This document shows, piece by piece, positions 8,039 to 16,091 of a DNA stretch of 64,000 nucleotides. The position numbers and the translations under genes are program-made. The stretch lies in NCBI RefSeq assembly GCF_001427665.1, contig NZ_LMHC01000024.1:310598-374597 (forward strand), given 5' to 3'. The DNA comes from Caulobacter sp. Root655. Its GTDB lineage: Bacteria > Pseudomonadota > Alphaproteobacteria > Caulobacterales > Caulobacteraceae. The notes below the pieces were generated by a model. It had not been told where the DNA came from. It worked only from the letters and a program-made list of their open reading frames with translations, and ran no database searches. How positions within the stretch are numbered: the stretch's first letter is position 1; every line of letters starts with the position of its first letter.

Positions 8039-9136
8039 CTACCCGTGCAGCCAGCCCAGCCGTTCCGGCGTGATGTCCTTGCCCTTGAACAGAGCGCAGA
8101 CCCCCTCGCCTTCCACGAACTCGCCAATGTCGCGCACGGGCACGCCAGCGGCCATGGCGGCGGCCTGGAAGGCGGCCACGTCGGTGGGATCGACGGCGCA
8201 GACGATCTCGTAGTCGTCGCCGCCCGAGGCCAGCGACATCCGCGCCTCGCCGGCTTCCGGCTGGGCACCCAGCCACTTGCGGGCGCCGGGCGACAGCGGC
8301 AGCCGGTCAAGGTCGACCTTGACCCGCAGGCCGCTGGCCTTGGCCACGTGGCCGGCGTCGGCCAGCAGGCCGTCGGACACGTCGGCGGCGGCGCGCGCAT
8401 AGGCGCGCAGGGCGTCACGGATGCTCAGGCGCGGCGGCGGCATGCGATAGCGGCGGGCCAGGCCGCCGTCGGGATCCTCGACCTCGCCCCAGTGGGCCAG
8501 CAGGCCCAGCCAGCCGTCGCCGATCGTGCCGCTGACCATCAGCCGGTCGCCAACCCGCGCGCCCCTGCGCAGCACCGCGTCGCCGCTGGGAACCCAGCCG
8601 AGGAAGGTGGCCGAGACCACCAGCGGGCCCGAGGTCGTGACCGTGTCGCCGCCCAGCAGGTTGACGTCGTAGAGCGCGCCGTCCTCGGCCAGGCCGCGCG
8701 CGAAGGTCTCGCGGTCGGTCACGGTGGTGCCCGAGGGCCAGCCCACCGCCAGGAAGTAGCCGTAGGGAACCGCGCCCTTGGCGGCCAGGTCCGACAGGTT
8801 GGTGCGCAACAGCCGCTTGGCCACCACGTCCAGGTCCTCGCCGGCCAGGAAATGCACGCCTGCCACCATGGCGTCCTTGGTGATCACCAGGTCGTAGCCG
8901 GGGCGCGAGGGCAGCACCGCCGCGTCGTCCAGCAGGTCAAGCGCCGCGGCGTCGCCGCGGGTCAGCGGCCGCAGGAAGCGCGCGATCAGGCCAAATTCGT
9001 TGACCGACGCGACCTCTGCCGGCGGCACGGTCTCCTCGAACCACGCATCGTCGACCGCCGCCGTTTCCGGCGCCGGCTCGGCGAACCAGTCGTCGTCAGT
9101 TTCTGGCGTCACGCGCGATGGCGTCCAGGGCGCCAT
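8039..9136 (-). CDS. thiL: Thiamine-monophosphate kinase
   Basis: ThiL phosphorylates thiamine monophosphate to the active cofactor thiamine pyrophosphate, using ATP. The PurM-like fold signatures are present: FGLIARFLRPLT near the N-terminus, the metal-binding LLDDAAVLP, TKDAMVAGVHFL, LRTNLSDLAAKGAVP, and GGDDYEIV in the C-terminal domain. The start is uncertain. The ATG at 9136 and a GTG at 9112 both lie within the end of nusB; either gives an acidic leader of roughly 40 residues before the conserved domain, longer than usual. The order ribH-nusB-thiL is standard for this class. Confidence 0.93.
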   Translation of the reverse strand: MAPWTPSRVTPETDDDWFAEPAPETAAVDDAWFEETVPPAEVASVNEFGLIARFLRPLTRGDAAALDLLDDAAVLPSRPGYDLVITKDAMVAGVHFLAGEDLDVVAKRLLRTNLSDLAAKGAVPYGYFLAVGWPSGTTVTDRETFARGLAEDGALYDVNLLGGDTVTTSGPLVVSATFLGWVPSGDAVLRRGARVGDRLMVSGTIGDGWLGLLAHWGEVEDPDGGLARRYRMPPPRLSIRDALRAYARAAADVSDGLLADAGHVAKASGLRVKVDLDRLPLSPGARKWLGAQPEAGEARMSLASGGDDYEIVCAVDPTDVAAFQAAAMAAGVPVRDIGEFVEGEGVCALFKGKDITPERLGWLHG

Positions 9137-9557
9137 TGATGAAACCGGATTCCGGTCCCTCGAAGAAGGATTTGGCGATCTCGACATACTCGTCGATCAC
9201 CACCTCGGTGGGCACGTCGGGGCGGTGCATGAGCTCATAGGCCCCCGAACGCAGGACCGCGCGGGCCGTGGCGTCCAGGCGCTCCAGCTTCCAGCCCGAG
9301 GCCAGGCGCCTGACGATGGCCTGGTCGACGGCGGCCTGGTGGGCGACGACGCCCTTGGCCAGCTCGGCGAAGAAGGTCTCGTCGGCCGCCGCCAGCTTGT
9401 CGCCGTCCGGACCGTCGACGTCGCGATCGAAGCGATGCTCGGAGAACTCGCGGACCACGGCGTCGACGCCGACGCCCGAGACTTCCATCTGGTACAGCGC
9501 CTGCACGGCCGCCAGGCGGGCGACGGAGCGCGGCTTGACGCGATCGTCCCGGCTCAT
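9096..9557 (-). CDS. nusB: Transcription antitermination factor NusB
   Basis: NusB binds boxA RNA with NusE (S10) to drive antitermination of rRNA operons. The 153-residue protein has the all-helical NusB pattern: SVARLAAVQALYQMEVSG near the N-terminus (arginine-rich RNA-binding face), then WKLERLDATARAVLRSGAYELMH, and PTEVVIDEYVEIAKSFFEGPESGFINGALDAI at the C-terminus. The start at 9557 overlaps the ribH stop by four bases (ATGA). Its 3' end lies inside the thiL start region. Confidence 0.97.
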   Translation of the reverse strand: MSRDDRVKPRSVARLAAVQALYQMEVSGVGVDAVVREFSEHRFDRDVDGPDGDKLAAADETFFAELAKGVVAHQAAVDQAIVRRLASGWKLERLDATARAVLRSGAYELMHRPDVPTEVVIDEYVEIAKSFFEGPESGFINGALDAIARDARN

Positions 9558-10018
9558 CGGCCCGCTCCCAGCAGTTGGGCGCGCAGGGCGACCAGTTCCA
9601 GGCATTCGCGGGCCGCGTGGCCGCCACGATCGCCTTCGGAGACCCGGGCGCGCGCCCAGGCCTGGTCTTCGTCCTCGACGTTCAGCACGCCGTAGCCGAT
9701 GGCCAGGCGCTTGCCGATCGCCAGGTCCTGCAAACCGCGCGCGGTCTCGTTGGCGACGATCTCGAAGGTGTAGGTCTCGCCGCGCATGACGACGCCCAGG
9801 GCGACGTAGCCGTCATAGCGCACGCCGACCGGACGATGGCCGGCCTCTTCGGCCAGGGCGACGGCGCTGGGAATTTGCAAGGCGTCGGAGACGGTGATCA
9901 CGTCAAAGTCCGCGCCATGCGCCTCGATCGCCTGGGTCGCGCCGCGCAGCAGTTCGTCGGAAAGCCCCGAATAACGTCGGCCCTCCACGATCAGCAGACG
10001 AATCTTGTCTTCAACCAT
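9554..10018 (-). CDS. ribH: 6,7-dimethyl-8-ribityllumazine synthase
   Basis: RibH joins the ribityl-aminouracil and a four-carbon phosphate to give the lumazine precursor of riboflavin. The 154-residue protein begins MVEDKIRLLIVEGRRYSG, has the substrate blocks ALQIPSAVALAEEAG and DGYVALGVVMRGETYTFEIVANE, and ends with the LAIGYGVLNVEDEDQAWAR block, which carries the usual loop before the last helix. The residue that is often histidine in the catalytic RGxTxH block is Y/F here (RGETYTFE), a variant seen in a subgroup. ribD, ribE and ribBA, usually immediately upstream, are absent; nrdR lies there instead. Confidence 0.95.
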   Translation of the reverse strand: MVEDKIRLLIVEGRRYSGLSDELLRGATQAIEAHGADFDVITVSDALQIPSAVALAEEAGHRPVGVRYDGYVALGVVMRGETYTFEIVANETARGLQDLAIGKRLAIGYGVLNVEDEDQAWARARVSEGDRGGHAARECLELVALRAQLLGAGR

Positions 10019-10129
10019 AGTCCTTGAACTCTCCCCGGCGGGACCGGTCACCTAGAACCAAAGGGCTCCGCCGCAAAATCGAATCGTAGTCCGGCGGCGT
10101 CGCCGCCAAAACCGAATCACAGGATGCGC

Positions 10130-10603
10130 CTATAGCTCGTCTTCGGCGACGTCGCTCAGGCCTTCTTCCCCCAGAAACTTCGCGAAATCACTGGTTTCCC
10201 GGAAATCACGATAGACCGAGGCGTATCTGACGTAGGCCACGTCATCGAGCGACTTCAGCGCCTTCATGGCCATCTCGCCCACCGCCGAGGAGGGCAATTC
10301 GGTCTCGCCCAGGCTTTCCAGCTGGCGGACGATGCCGTTGACCATCCGCTCGACCCGCTCGGGATCCACCGGCCGCTTCTGCATGGCCAGCGAGATCGAG
10401 CGGACCAGCTTCTCGCGGTCGAACGGCGAACGGCGGCCCGAACGCTTGACGATCGTCAGTTCGCGCAGCTGCACTCGCTCGAAGGTGGTGAAGCGGCCGC
10501 CGCACTCAGGACACAGCCGACGGCGACGGATGGCCGCCCCGTCTTCCGACGGGCGGCTGTCCTTCACCTGGCTTTCCAGGTGGCCACAGAACGGGCAGCG
10601 CAT
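10130..10603 (-). CDS. nrdR: Transcriptional repressor NrdR
   Basis: NrdR represses ribonucleotide reductase genes in response to ATP/dATP. The 157-residue protein starts with a zinc ribbon (CPFC at 3-6 and CPEC at 31-34) followed by the ATP-cone (about 49-139; RSGRRSPFDREKLVRSI). The C-terminus is acidic. It is just downstream of glyA (31-base gap), the usual neighbourhood in this class. NrdR boxes should be sought upstream of nrd genes outside the window. Confidence 0.97.
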   Translation of the reverse strand: MRCPFCGHLESQVKDSRPSEDGAAIRRRRLCPECGGRFTTFERVQLRELTIVKRSGRRSPFDREKLVRSISLAMQKRPVDPERVERMVNGIVRQLESLGETELPSSAVGEMAMKALKSLDDVAYVRYASVYRDFRETSDFAKFLGEEGLSDVAEDEL

Positions 10604-10634
10604 GATCTAGGCCCTCCCGCCCGACACAGGCCTA

Positions 10635-11939
10635 TTAGTTGTAGATCGGGAACCGGGCCGTCAAGGCCAGGACTTCCTCGCGCACCTTGGCCTCGACCTC
10701 GCCGTTGCCGGTCGGGCCATTGGCGGCAAGGCCGTTGACGACCTCGCCGATCAGCTGGCCGACCCGGGTGAACTCGGCCGTGCCGAAGCCGCGGGTGGTG
10801 CCAGCCGGGGTGCCCAGGCGGATGCCCGAGGTGACGGTGAACGGCGCGGTGTCGAACGGCACGCCGTTCTTGTTGCAGGTCATGTGGGCGCGCTCGAGGC
10901 TGTGCTCGGCGTCGCGGCCGGTCACGCCCTTGGGCCGCAGGTCGACCAACATCAGGTGGCTGTCGGTGCCGCCCGAAACGATATTGACGCCCTGGGTCTG
11001 CAGGGCTTCGGACAACGCGCGGGCGTTGTCGATCACCTGCTGGGCGTAGACCTTGAACTCCGGCCGCAGCGCCTCGCCGAAGGCCACGGCCTTGGCGGCG
11101 ATGACGTGCTCCAGCGGGCCGCCCTGCAGACCCGGGAACACCGCCGAATTGACCTTCTTGATGATCGCTTCGTCATTGGTCAGCACCATGCCGCCACGCG
11201 GACCGCGCAGGGTCTTGTGGGTGGTGGTGGTGACCACGTGGGCGTGCGGGATGGGGCTGGGGAACACGCCGCCGGCCACCAGGCCCGCGAAGTGGGCCAT
11301 GTCGACCATCAGATAGGCGCCGATCTTGTCGGCGATCTCGCGGAAGCGGGCGAAGTCGATCTGGCGGCTGTAGGCGCTGCCGCCGGCGATGATCAGCTTG
11401 GGCTTCTCGCGGACTGCGATCTCCTCGACGGCGTCGTAGTCGATCAGTTGGTCCTGCTGGCGCACGGTGTAGGACACCGGCTTGAACCACTTGCCCGACT
11501 GGTTGGCGGGGCTGCCGTGGGTCAGGTGGCCGCCGGCCGCCAGGTCCATGCCCAGGAAGGTGTCGCCCGGCTGCAGCAGCGACATGAACACCGACTGGTT
11601 GGCCTGCGAGCCCGAGTGCGGCTGGACGTTGGCGAAGGCCGCGCCGAACAGCGCCTTGGCGCGCTCGATGGCAATGGTCTCGATCTCGTCGACATATTCG
11701 CAGCCGCCGTAGTAGCGCTTGCCCGGATAGCCCTCGGCGTACTTGTTGGTCAGGATCGAACCCTGGGCCTCGAGCACGGCGCGCGAGACGATGTTCTCCG
11801 AGGCGATCAGCTCGATCTGGTTCTGCTGACGATTCAGCTCCAGGCCGATGCGGTCGAAGATGTCGCGGTCGGCGGCGGCGAGGTCGGCGCCGAAGAAGGC
11901 GTTCTTGTCGGCGGTGATGTTGTTGGCCGGTGCGGTCAT
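10635..11939 (-). CDS. glyA: Serine hydroxymethyltransferase
   Basis: GlyA converts serine and tetrahydrofolate to glycine and methylene-tetrahydrofolate, a PLP enzyme in the cytosol. The PLP lysine is in VTTTTHKTLRGPRGG. Other family blocks include NKYAEGYPGKRYYGGCE, VQPHSGSQANQSVF and MVDMAHFAGLVAGG. The 434 residues match the family. An AT-rich TTTTAA lies 18-23 bases before the ATG on the coding strand, in the 188-base region shared with the divergent MucR-type gene. The glycine made feeds hemA, encoded nearby. Confidence 0.98.
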   Translation of the reverse strand: MTAPANNITADKNAFFGADLAAADRDIFDRIGLELNRQQNQIELIASENIVSRAVLEAQGSILTNKYAEGYPGKRYYGGCEYVDEIETIAIERAKALFGAAFANVQPHSGSQANQSVFMSLLQPGDTFLGMDLAAGGHLTHGSPANQSGKWFKPVSYTVRQQDQLIDYDAVEEIAVREKPKLIIAGGSAYSRQIDFARFREIADKIGAYLMVDMAHFAGLVAGGVFPSPIPHAHVVTTTTHKTLRGPRGGMVLTNDEAIIKKVNSAVFPGLQGGPLEHVIAAKAVAFGEALRPEFKVYAQQVIDNARALSEALQTQGVNIVSGGTDSHLMLVDLRPKGVTGRDAEHSLERAHMTCNKNGVPFDTAPFTVTSGIRLGTPAGTTRGFGTAEFTRVGQLIGEVVNGLAANGPTGNGEVEAKVREEVLALTARFPIYN

Positions 11940-12127
11940 CGACGCTCTCCTGGGGCTGGGAGATTAAAAGGGCGACTGGCGGGGAGTCGGTCGCGCTCTC
12001 TTTACCCCCCTTCGCGCCACGATCAATCCGGGAACCTCACCGGCGGGGACGCGTTGCGCAGGAACCGGCGCCGGCAAGGCTGGCGCACCGGGTGTTTCAG
12101 TGACTGTAAATGACAAGGCGGACTGGC

Positions 12128-12565
12128 ATGGCGACGTCGCACGGCGAGGCGGAAATCAACGACAACGACATCGACATCCTGGGCCTCAGCGCCGGCATCG
12201 TGGCCGCTTATGTCGCACAGAACACCGTGGCGCGTTCGGCGGTGCCCGAATTGATCCGCTCGGTGCATGGCGCGCTTTCAGCGCTTGGCGCCGTGCAGGC
12301 TCCGCCCGTGGCCGACCGCGCCAAGCCGGCGGTGCCGGTCTCGCGCTCGGTGCAGCGCGACTACATCGTCTGCCTGGAAGACGGCAAGAAACTGAAGATG
12401 CTCAAGCGCTACCTGCGCACCCACTACGACATGAGCCCCGAAGACTACCGCCGCAAATGGTCGCTGCCCGGGGATTATCCGATGGTGGCGCCGGCCTATG
12501 CCGAGCGGCGGTCGGACTTCGCCAAGCAGATCGGCCTGGGCAAGGGCGCGATGCGGGGGCGGTAA
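12128..12565 (+). CDS. MucR/Ros-family transcriptional regulator with altered zinc site
   Basis: A 145-residue DNA-binding regulator. MucR/Ros proteins are H-NS-like silencers with one prokaryotic zinc finger. The N-terminal helix (ILGLSAGIVAAYVAQNTV) is the oligomerisation region. The finger block VCLEDGKKLKMLKRYLRTHY has C82 and D85 in place of the second cysteine, Y95 in place of the first histidine, and H99, so the canonical C2H2 ligand set is reduced to two. The downstream PEDYRRKW and YPMVAPAYAERR blocks are well conserved. The ATG at 12128 has AAGGCGG seven bases upstream; an in-frame ATG at 12110 is less well placed. It is divergent from glyA. Confidence 0.9.
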   Translation: MATSHGEAEINDNDIDILGLSAGIVAAYVAQNTVARSAVPELIRSVHGALSALGAVQAPPVADRAKPAVPVSRSVQRDYIVCLEDGKKLKMLKRYLRTHYDMSPEDYRRKWSLPGDYPMVAPAYAERRSDFAKQIGLGKGAMRGR

Positions 12566-12571
12566 ATTAGG

Positions 12572-12742
12572 CTCCCTCTCCCAGTGGGAGAGGGAGGGGC
12601 CCGCCGCGTAGCGGTGGGAGGGTGAGGGGTTTAGACGTCCAACGTCATTCCCCAACGCCCTGCCCGGATTTGAAACAGCGTAATCCCTCACCCTCCCACG
12701 CCGATGGCGTGGGCCCCTCCCTCTCCCGCTGGGAGAGGGTGA
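12572..12742. repeat. Two inverted copies of a G/A-rich intergenic repeat
   Basis: Copy one, 12572-12630, and copy two, 12684-12742, are near-reverse complements. Each has an inner hairpin (CCCTCTCCC...GGGAGAGGG) followed by a second small hairpin and GGTGGGAGGGTGAGGG. They lie between the convergent MucR-type and hemA genes, 6 bases after the first stop and 3 bases before the second, and could form a long cruciform or end transcription in both directions. Confidence 0.85.
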
Positions 12743-12745
12743 GTT

Positions 12746-13972
12746 TTACGCCGCGTGGCCGCCCATGCGGGCCACGTTGCAATGGGCCCACAGCGTTTCC
12801 ATCGCCCCGACCAGCTTGCGCATCATGTCGTCGGTGTGGAACGGCGTCGGGGTGAAGCGCAGGCGTTCGGTGCCGCGCGGCACGGTGGGGTAGTTGATCG
12901 GCTGCACATAGACGCCGTGATCGGCCAGCAGCATGTCGCTGATCAGCTTGGTGTGGTGGGGGTCGCCGACCAGCACCGGGACGATGTGGCTGTCGTTGTC
13001 CATCACCGGCAGGCCGGCGGCCTTGAACATCGCCTTCAGGGTGGCGGCGCGCTCCTGGTGGGCCTCGCGGACCTCCGGGTGCTGCTTGAGCCACCGGACG
13101 CTGGCCAGGGCTCCGGCGGTGAGCGCCGGCGGCAGCGAGGTGGTGAAGATGAAGCCCGAGGCCACCAGGCGGATGGCGTCCACCACCACGGCGTCGCCGG
13201 TGATGTAGCCGCCCATGACGCCGAAGGCCTTGCCCAGGGTGCCCTCGATGATGTCGATCTGGTCCATCAGGCCGTCGCGCTCGGCGACGCCGCCGCCGCG
13301 CGGGCCGTACATGCCCACGGCGTGGACCTCGTCCAGATAGGTCATGGCGCCGTACTTCTTGGCCAGGGCCACCGTGCCGGCCAGGTCGGCGATGTCGCCG
13401 TCCATGGAATAGACGCTCTCGAAGGCGATCAGCTTGGGCGCGTCGGCCGGCGCGGCGATCAGCAGTTCTTCAAGGTGGGCCAGGTCGTTGTGCCGGAAGA
13501 TGTGGCGCTGGCAGCCGCCGTTGCGGATGCCAGCGATCATCGAGGCGTGGTTCTGGGCGTCGGAGAAGATGACCAGGCCCGGCAGGATCTTCTGCAGGGC
13601 CGACAGGCTGGCCTCGTTGGAGACGTAGCCCGAGGTGAACAGCAGGGCCGCTTCCTTGCCATGCAGGTCGGCCAGCTCGGCCTCCAGCTCGACATGGTGG
13701 TGGTTCGTGCCCGAGATGTTGCGCGTGCCGCCCGAGCCCGAGCCGTGGTCGTCGATCGCCGCGTGCATGGCGTCCAGCACCACGGGATTCTGGCCCTGGC
13801 CGAGATAGTCGTTGGAGCACCAGACCACGATCTCGCTCTCGCCGCCGTCCGGACGGGTCCAGGTGGCGCGCGGGAAGGCGCCGCGATGGCGCTTCACATC
13901 GGCGAACACCCGATAGCGGCCTTCGTCACGGATCTGGTCGACGGCGCTGCGGAACGCGGCTTTGTAGTCCAT
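12746..13972 (-). CDS. hemA: 5-aminolevulinate synthase
   Basis: HemA condenses glycine and succinyl-CoA to 5-aminolevulinate, the C4 route to haem used by alphaproteobacteria. The 408-residue protein starts MDYKAAFRSAVDQIRDEGRYR; the PLP lysine is K248 in IIEGTLGKAFG, matching the position in Rhodobacter enzymes. Other family blocks are WCSNDYLGQGQNPVV, HGSGSGGTRNISGT and DEVHAVGMYGPRGGG. The ATG at 13972 is chosen because upstream frame residues are low-complexity. Its end is bordered by an inverted repeat. hemB lies about 8 kb away on the other strand. Confidence 0.97.
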   Translation of the reverse strand: MDYKAAFRSAVDQIRDEGRYRVFADVKRHRGAFPRATWTRPDGGESEIVVWCSNDYLGQGQNPVVLDAMHAAIDDHGSGSGGTRNISGTNHHHVELEAELADLHGKEAALLFTSGYVSNEASLSALQKILPGLVIFSDAQNHASMIAGIRNGGCQRHIFRHNDLAHLEELLIAAPADAPKLIAFESVYSMDGDIADLAGTVALAKKYGAMTYLDEVHAVGMYGPRGGGVAERDGLMDQIDIIEGTLGKAFGVMGGYITGDAVVVDAIRLVASGFIFTTSLPPALTAGALASVRWLKQHPEVREAHQERAATLKAMFKAAGLPVMDNDSHIVPVLVGDPHHTKLISDMLLADHGVYVQPINYPTVPRGTERLRFTPTPFHTDDMMRKLVGAMETLWAHCNVARMGGHAA

Positions 13973-14139
13973 GGCATCTTTACCCGAGGAGCACGCAGGC
14001 CCGATCGGTCCCTTCTCAAGGCTTGGCTTTTCGCACCAGCGACGCGCACTGTCCACATAAGGACGTTTACCTACAAAGCCCAAGGCGCGAATGGCCGCAT
14101 TGTCTTCGTGAGTGAACAGACCCGACGAGCCCCGGCGAC

Positions 14140-15036
14140 TCAGCCCAGCTGCGACAACTGTCCCCGTAGCATCTGCAGCACGGCGGAGAAGTCCTTGCCG
14201 CCGAATCCGTTGCCGTCGAACAGGGCGTAGAGAGCCTCGGCCTGGGCGCCCATCGGGGTGCTCGCGCCGGCCTTGGCGGCGGCGTCCTGGGCCAGCTTCA
14301 GGTCCTTGAGCATCATCGCCGTGGCGAACCCACCCTCGTAGTTTCGGTCGGCCGGAGTCGAGGGGCCGACGCCCGGGACCGGGCAATAGGTCGACACCGA
14401 CCAGCACTGACCCGACGATTTGCTGGCGATCTCGAAAAACCGGTCGGCGGCCAGGCCCAGCTTCTCGGCCAAGGCGAAGGCCTCGCAGGTTCCCAGCATC
14501 GAGATGCCCAGCAGCATGTTGTTGCAGATCTTGGCCGCCTGCCCCGCCCCGTGGTCGCCGGCGTGGATGGTCACCCGCGACATCGGTTCAAGCGCCGCCT
14601 CGACGGCGGCAAAGTCGGCGGCGTCGCAGCCGACCATGAAGGCCAGGGTCCCGGCCTCGGCGGCCATGATCCCGCCCGACACCGGCGCGTCGGCGAAGCG
14701 GAAGCCCGCCGCCTTGGCCTGGGCGGCTACCGCGCGGGCGCTCTCGACATCGATGGTCGAGCAGTCGATCAGCAGGGCGGTCTTGGGGGCATGGGCCAGG
14801 ATCTGGTCGCCGTAGACGGACCGAACGTGCTGTCCGGCCGGCAGCATGGTGATGACGACCTCGGCGTCCTTCACCGCTTCGGCCACGGAAGCCGTCGCCT
14901 GGCAGCCGGCCGCCACGGCCCGTTCCAGCGCCGCCGCCGACAGGTCGAAGGCGCTGACGTGATGCTGGGCCTTGGCCTGGTTGGCGGCCATGCCGCCGCC
15001 CATGTTGCCGAGCCCGATGAAGGCGATGCGGGTCAT
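14140..15036 (-). CDS. mmsB: 3-hydroxyisobutyrate dehydrogenase
   Basis: The enzyme oxidises 3-hydroxyisobutyrate to methylmalonate semialdehyde with NAD in valine breakdown. The 298-residue protein has the Rossmann block IAFIGLGNMGGGMAANQAK (4-22), the substrate block FADAPVSGGIMAAEAGTLAFMVG, and the catalytic-lysine block GAGQAAKICNNMLLGI. The start at 15036 is directly before the Rossmann strand; the frame opens slightly further up. Two other valine-catabolism genes follow within 4 kb on the same strand, which supports this over a tartronate semialdehyde reductase. Confidence 0.93.
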   Translation of the reverse strand: MTRIAFIGLGNMGGGMAANQAKAQHHVSAFDLSAAALERAVAAGCQATASVAEAVKDAEVVITMLPAGQHVRSVYGDQILAHAPKTALLIDCSTIDVESARAVAAQAKAAGFRFADAPVSGGIMAAEAGTLAFMVGCDAADFAAVEAALEPMSRVTIHAGDHGAGQAAKICNNMLLGISMLGTCEAFALAEKLGLAADRFFEIASKSSGQCWSVSTYCPVPGVGPSTPADRNYEGGFATAMMLKDLKLAQDAAAKAGASTPMGAQAEALYALFDGNGFGGKDFSAVLQMLRGQLSQLG

Positions 15037-15106
15037 GCTTGGTGTCTCCTCACGCAAACGGCCGCACCTTCATGGGCACAACGCTTTGTTATATTTCACA
15101 ATAGGT

Positions 15107-15215
15107 TGTCATCCCGGAAGCCTCGCAGAGGCTGTCCGGGACCCAGGTGACTGGGCCGACGCGGTGCAACCGCCCCTGGGTCCCGGACAAGCGCTGCGCG
15201 CTTTCCGGGATGACA
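15107..15215. repeat. Imperfect palindromic intergenic repeat (CATCCCGGA family)
   Basis: Begins TGTCATCCCGGA and ends TCCGGGATGACA, with inner arms GTCCGGGACCCAGG and CCTGGGTCCCGGAC. The 109-bp unit lies in the gap between mmsB and the methyltransferase-like gene. A related unit is at 27688-27788 and a minimal hairpin at 57488-57517. Confidence 0.85.
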
Positions 15216-15231
15216 GCTTTTGAAGTGGTTT

Positions 15232-16035
15232 TTACCGCGCGCCGGCCGGCTTGCGGAACTTGTAGATGAACTGGTCGGTCTTGCCGCGGATCGACGGATC
15301 GAAGACGCTGAGGTTGCGCTTGTCGCCGCTGTCGCGCAGCACGCGGCTTTCGCCCTCGAAGATGAAGCCGGCGGCGGTGACTTCCGCCTTCACCGCCGCG
15401 GGATCGATGCGGTGAAGGGTCTCGGTGTCGCGCAGGCCCGAGCCGGCCTGCGCCGCGTGGTCGAGCACCAGATAGACGCCGCCGGGCTTCAAGGCCTTGA
15501 AGACCTGGCGGTTGACCACCGACAGGTCGGCCGGGCCCATGAACTTGTCGTGCATGTCGTGATAGTTCTGGGCGGTGAACACCAGGTCCAGCTTCTCGGG
15601 CGCGTTGAAGTTGGGCAAGGTGTTGAGGATCACCGACACGTTGCGATAGTTCGGATCGGCGGCGATCGCCTTCACCGCCGGCTCGCGCTTGGCCAGCTTG
15701 GTCAGTTCGTCGGGCACATAGGCGTAGACGTGGCCGCGCGGCCCGACGGCCTTGGACAGGATGCGGGTGAAATAGCCGCCGCCGGGGATCAGGTCGGCGA
15801 CCTTGGCGCCCGGCTTGACGCCGGCGAAGGCCAGGACCTGGCCGGGCAGGCGCAGTTCGTCGCGCACCATGTCGGCGGACGGGCGCGACGGATCCGACAG
15901 CGCCGCGGTGATGTTGGCGGGAACGGCGGCGGGCGCGTCGGCCGGCGGCGGCGGCGGCGCCATGGGGCCCATCGGGGTCGTGGCGCAGGCGGTCAGGGTG
16001 AGCGCGGCGACGAGGCTGAGTAGCGGCTTACGCAT
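15232..16035 (-). CDS. Methyltransferase-like exported lipoprotein
   Basis: A 267-residue protein with a signal peptide and lipobox (LTLTAC, C17) followed by a proline-rich linker (PPPPPADAP). After it is a class I methyltransferase fold: motif I is VADLIPGGGYFTRIL with the glycine-rich SAM loop, then HVYAYV, and post-motif strands DLVFTAQNYHDMHD and LKPGGVYLVLDH. It belongs to the group of predicted exported methyltransferases (COG4798). Why SAM would be available outside the cytosol is unknown; a non-SAM ligand or retained cytosolic form is possible. The start at 16035 (MRKPLLSL) gives a proper signal peptide. Confidence 0.8.
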   Translation of the reverse strand: MRKPLLSLVAALTLTACATTPMGPMAPPPPPADAPAAVPANITAALSDPSRPSADMVRDELRLPGQVLAFAGVKPGAKVADLIPGGGYFTRILSKAVGPRGHVYAYVPDELTKLAKREPAVKAIAADPNYRNVSVILNTLPNFNAPEKLDLVFTAQNYHDMHDKFMGPADLSVVNRQVFKALKPGGVYLVLDHAAQAGSGLRDTETLHRIDPAAVKAEVTAAGFIFEGESRVLRDSGDKRNLSVFDPSIRGKTDQFIYKFRKPAGAR

Positions 16036-16091
16036 GGTATTCCTTCCGACGAACATCTTCTTCTTGCCGACAAGCTAGCGCAGCGAAGACG

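Noticed and set aside
10019..10129. FMN riboswitch upstream of ribH
   Set aside because: The gap holds a GC hairpin but none of the conserved RFN segments (AGGGG, GATTCCGGTGC-like parts) in order.
12572..12742. Insertion-sequence ends flanking a lost element
   Set aside because: The inverted copies are only 53 bases apart, have no target duplication and match a repeat family, not IS termini.
12746..14407. Extended N-terminus for HemA, 145 extra residues
   Set aside because: The extra part overlaps mmsB on the same strand in a different frame and is low-complexity; MDYKAAF matches the family start.
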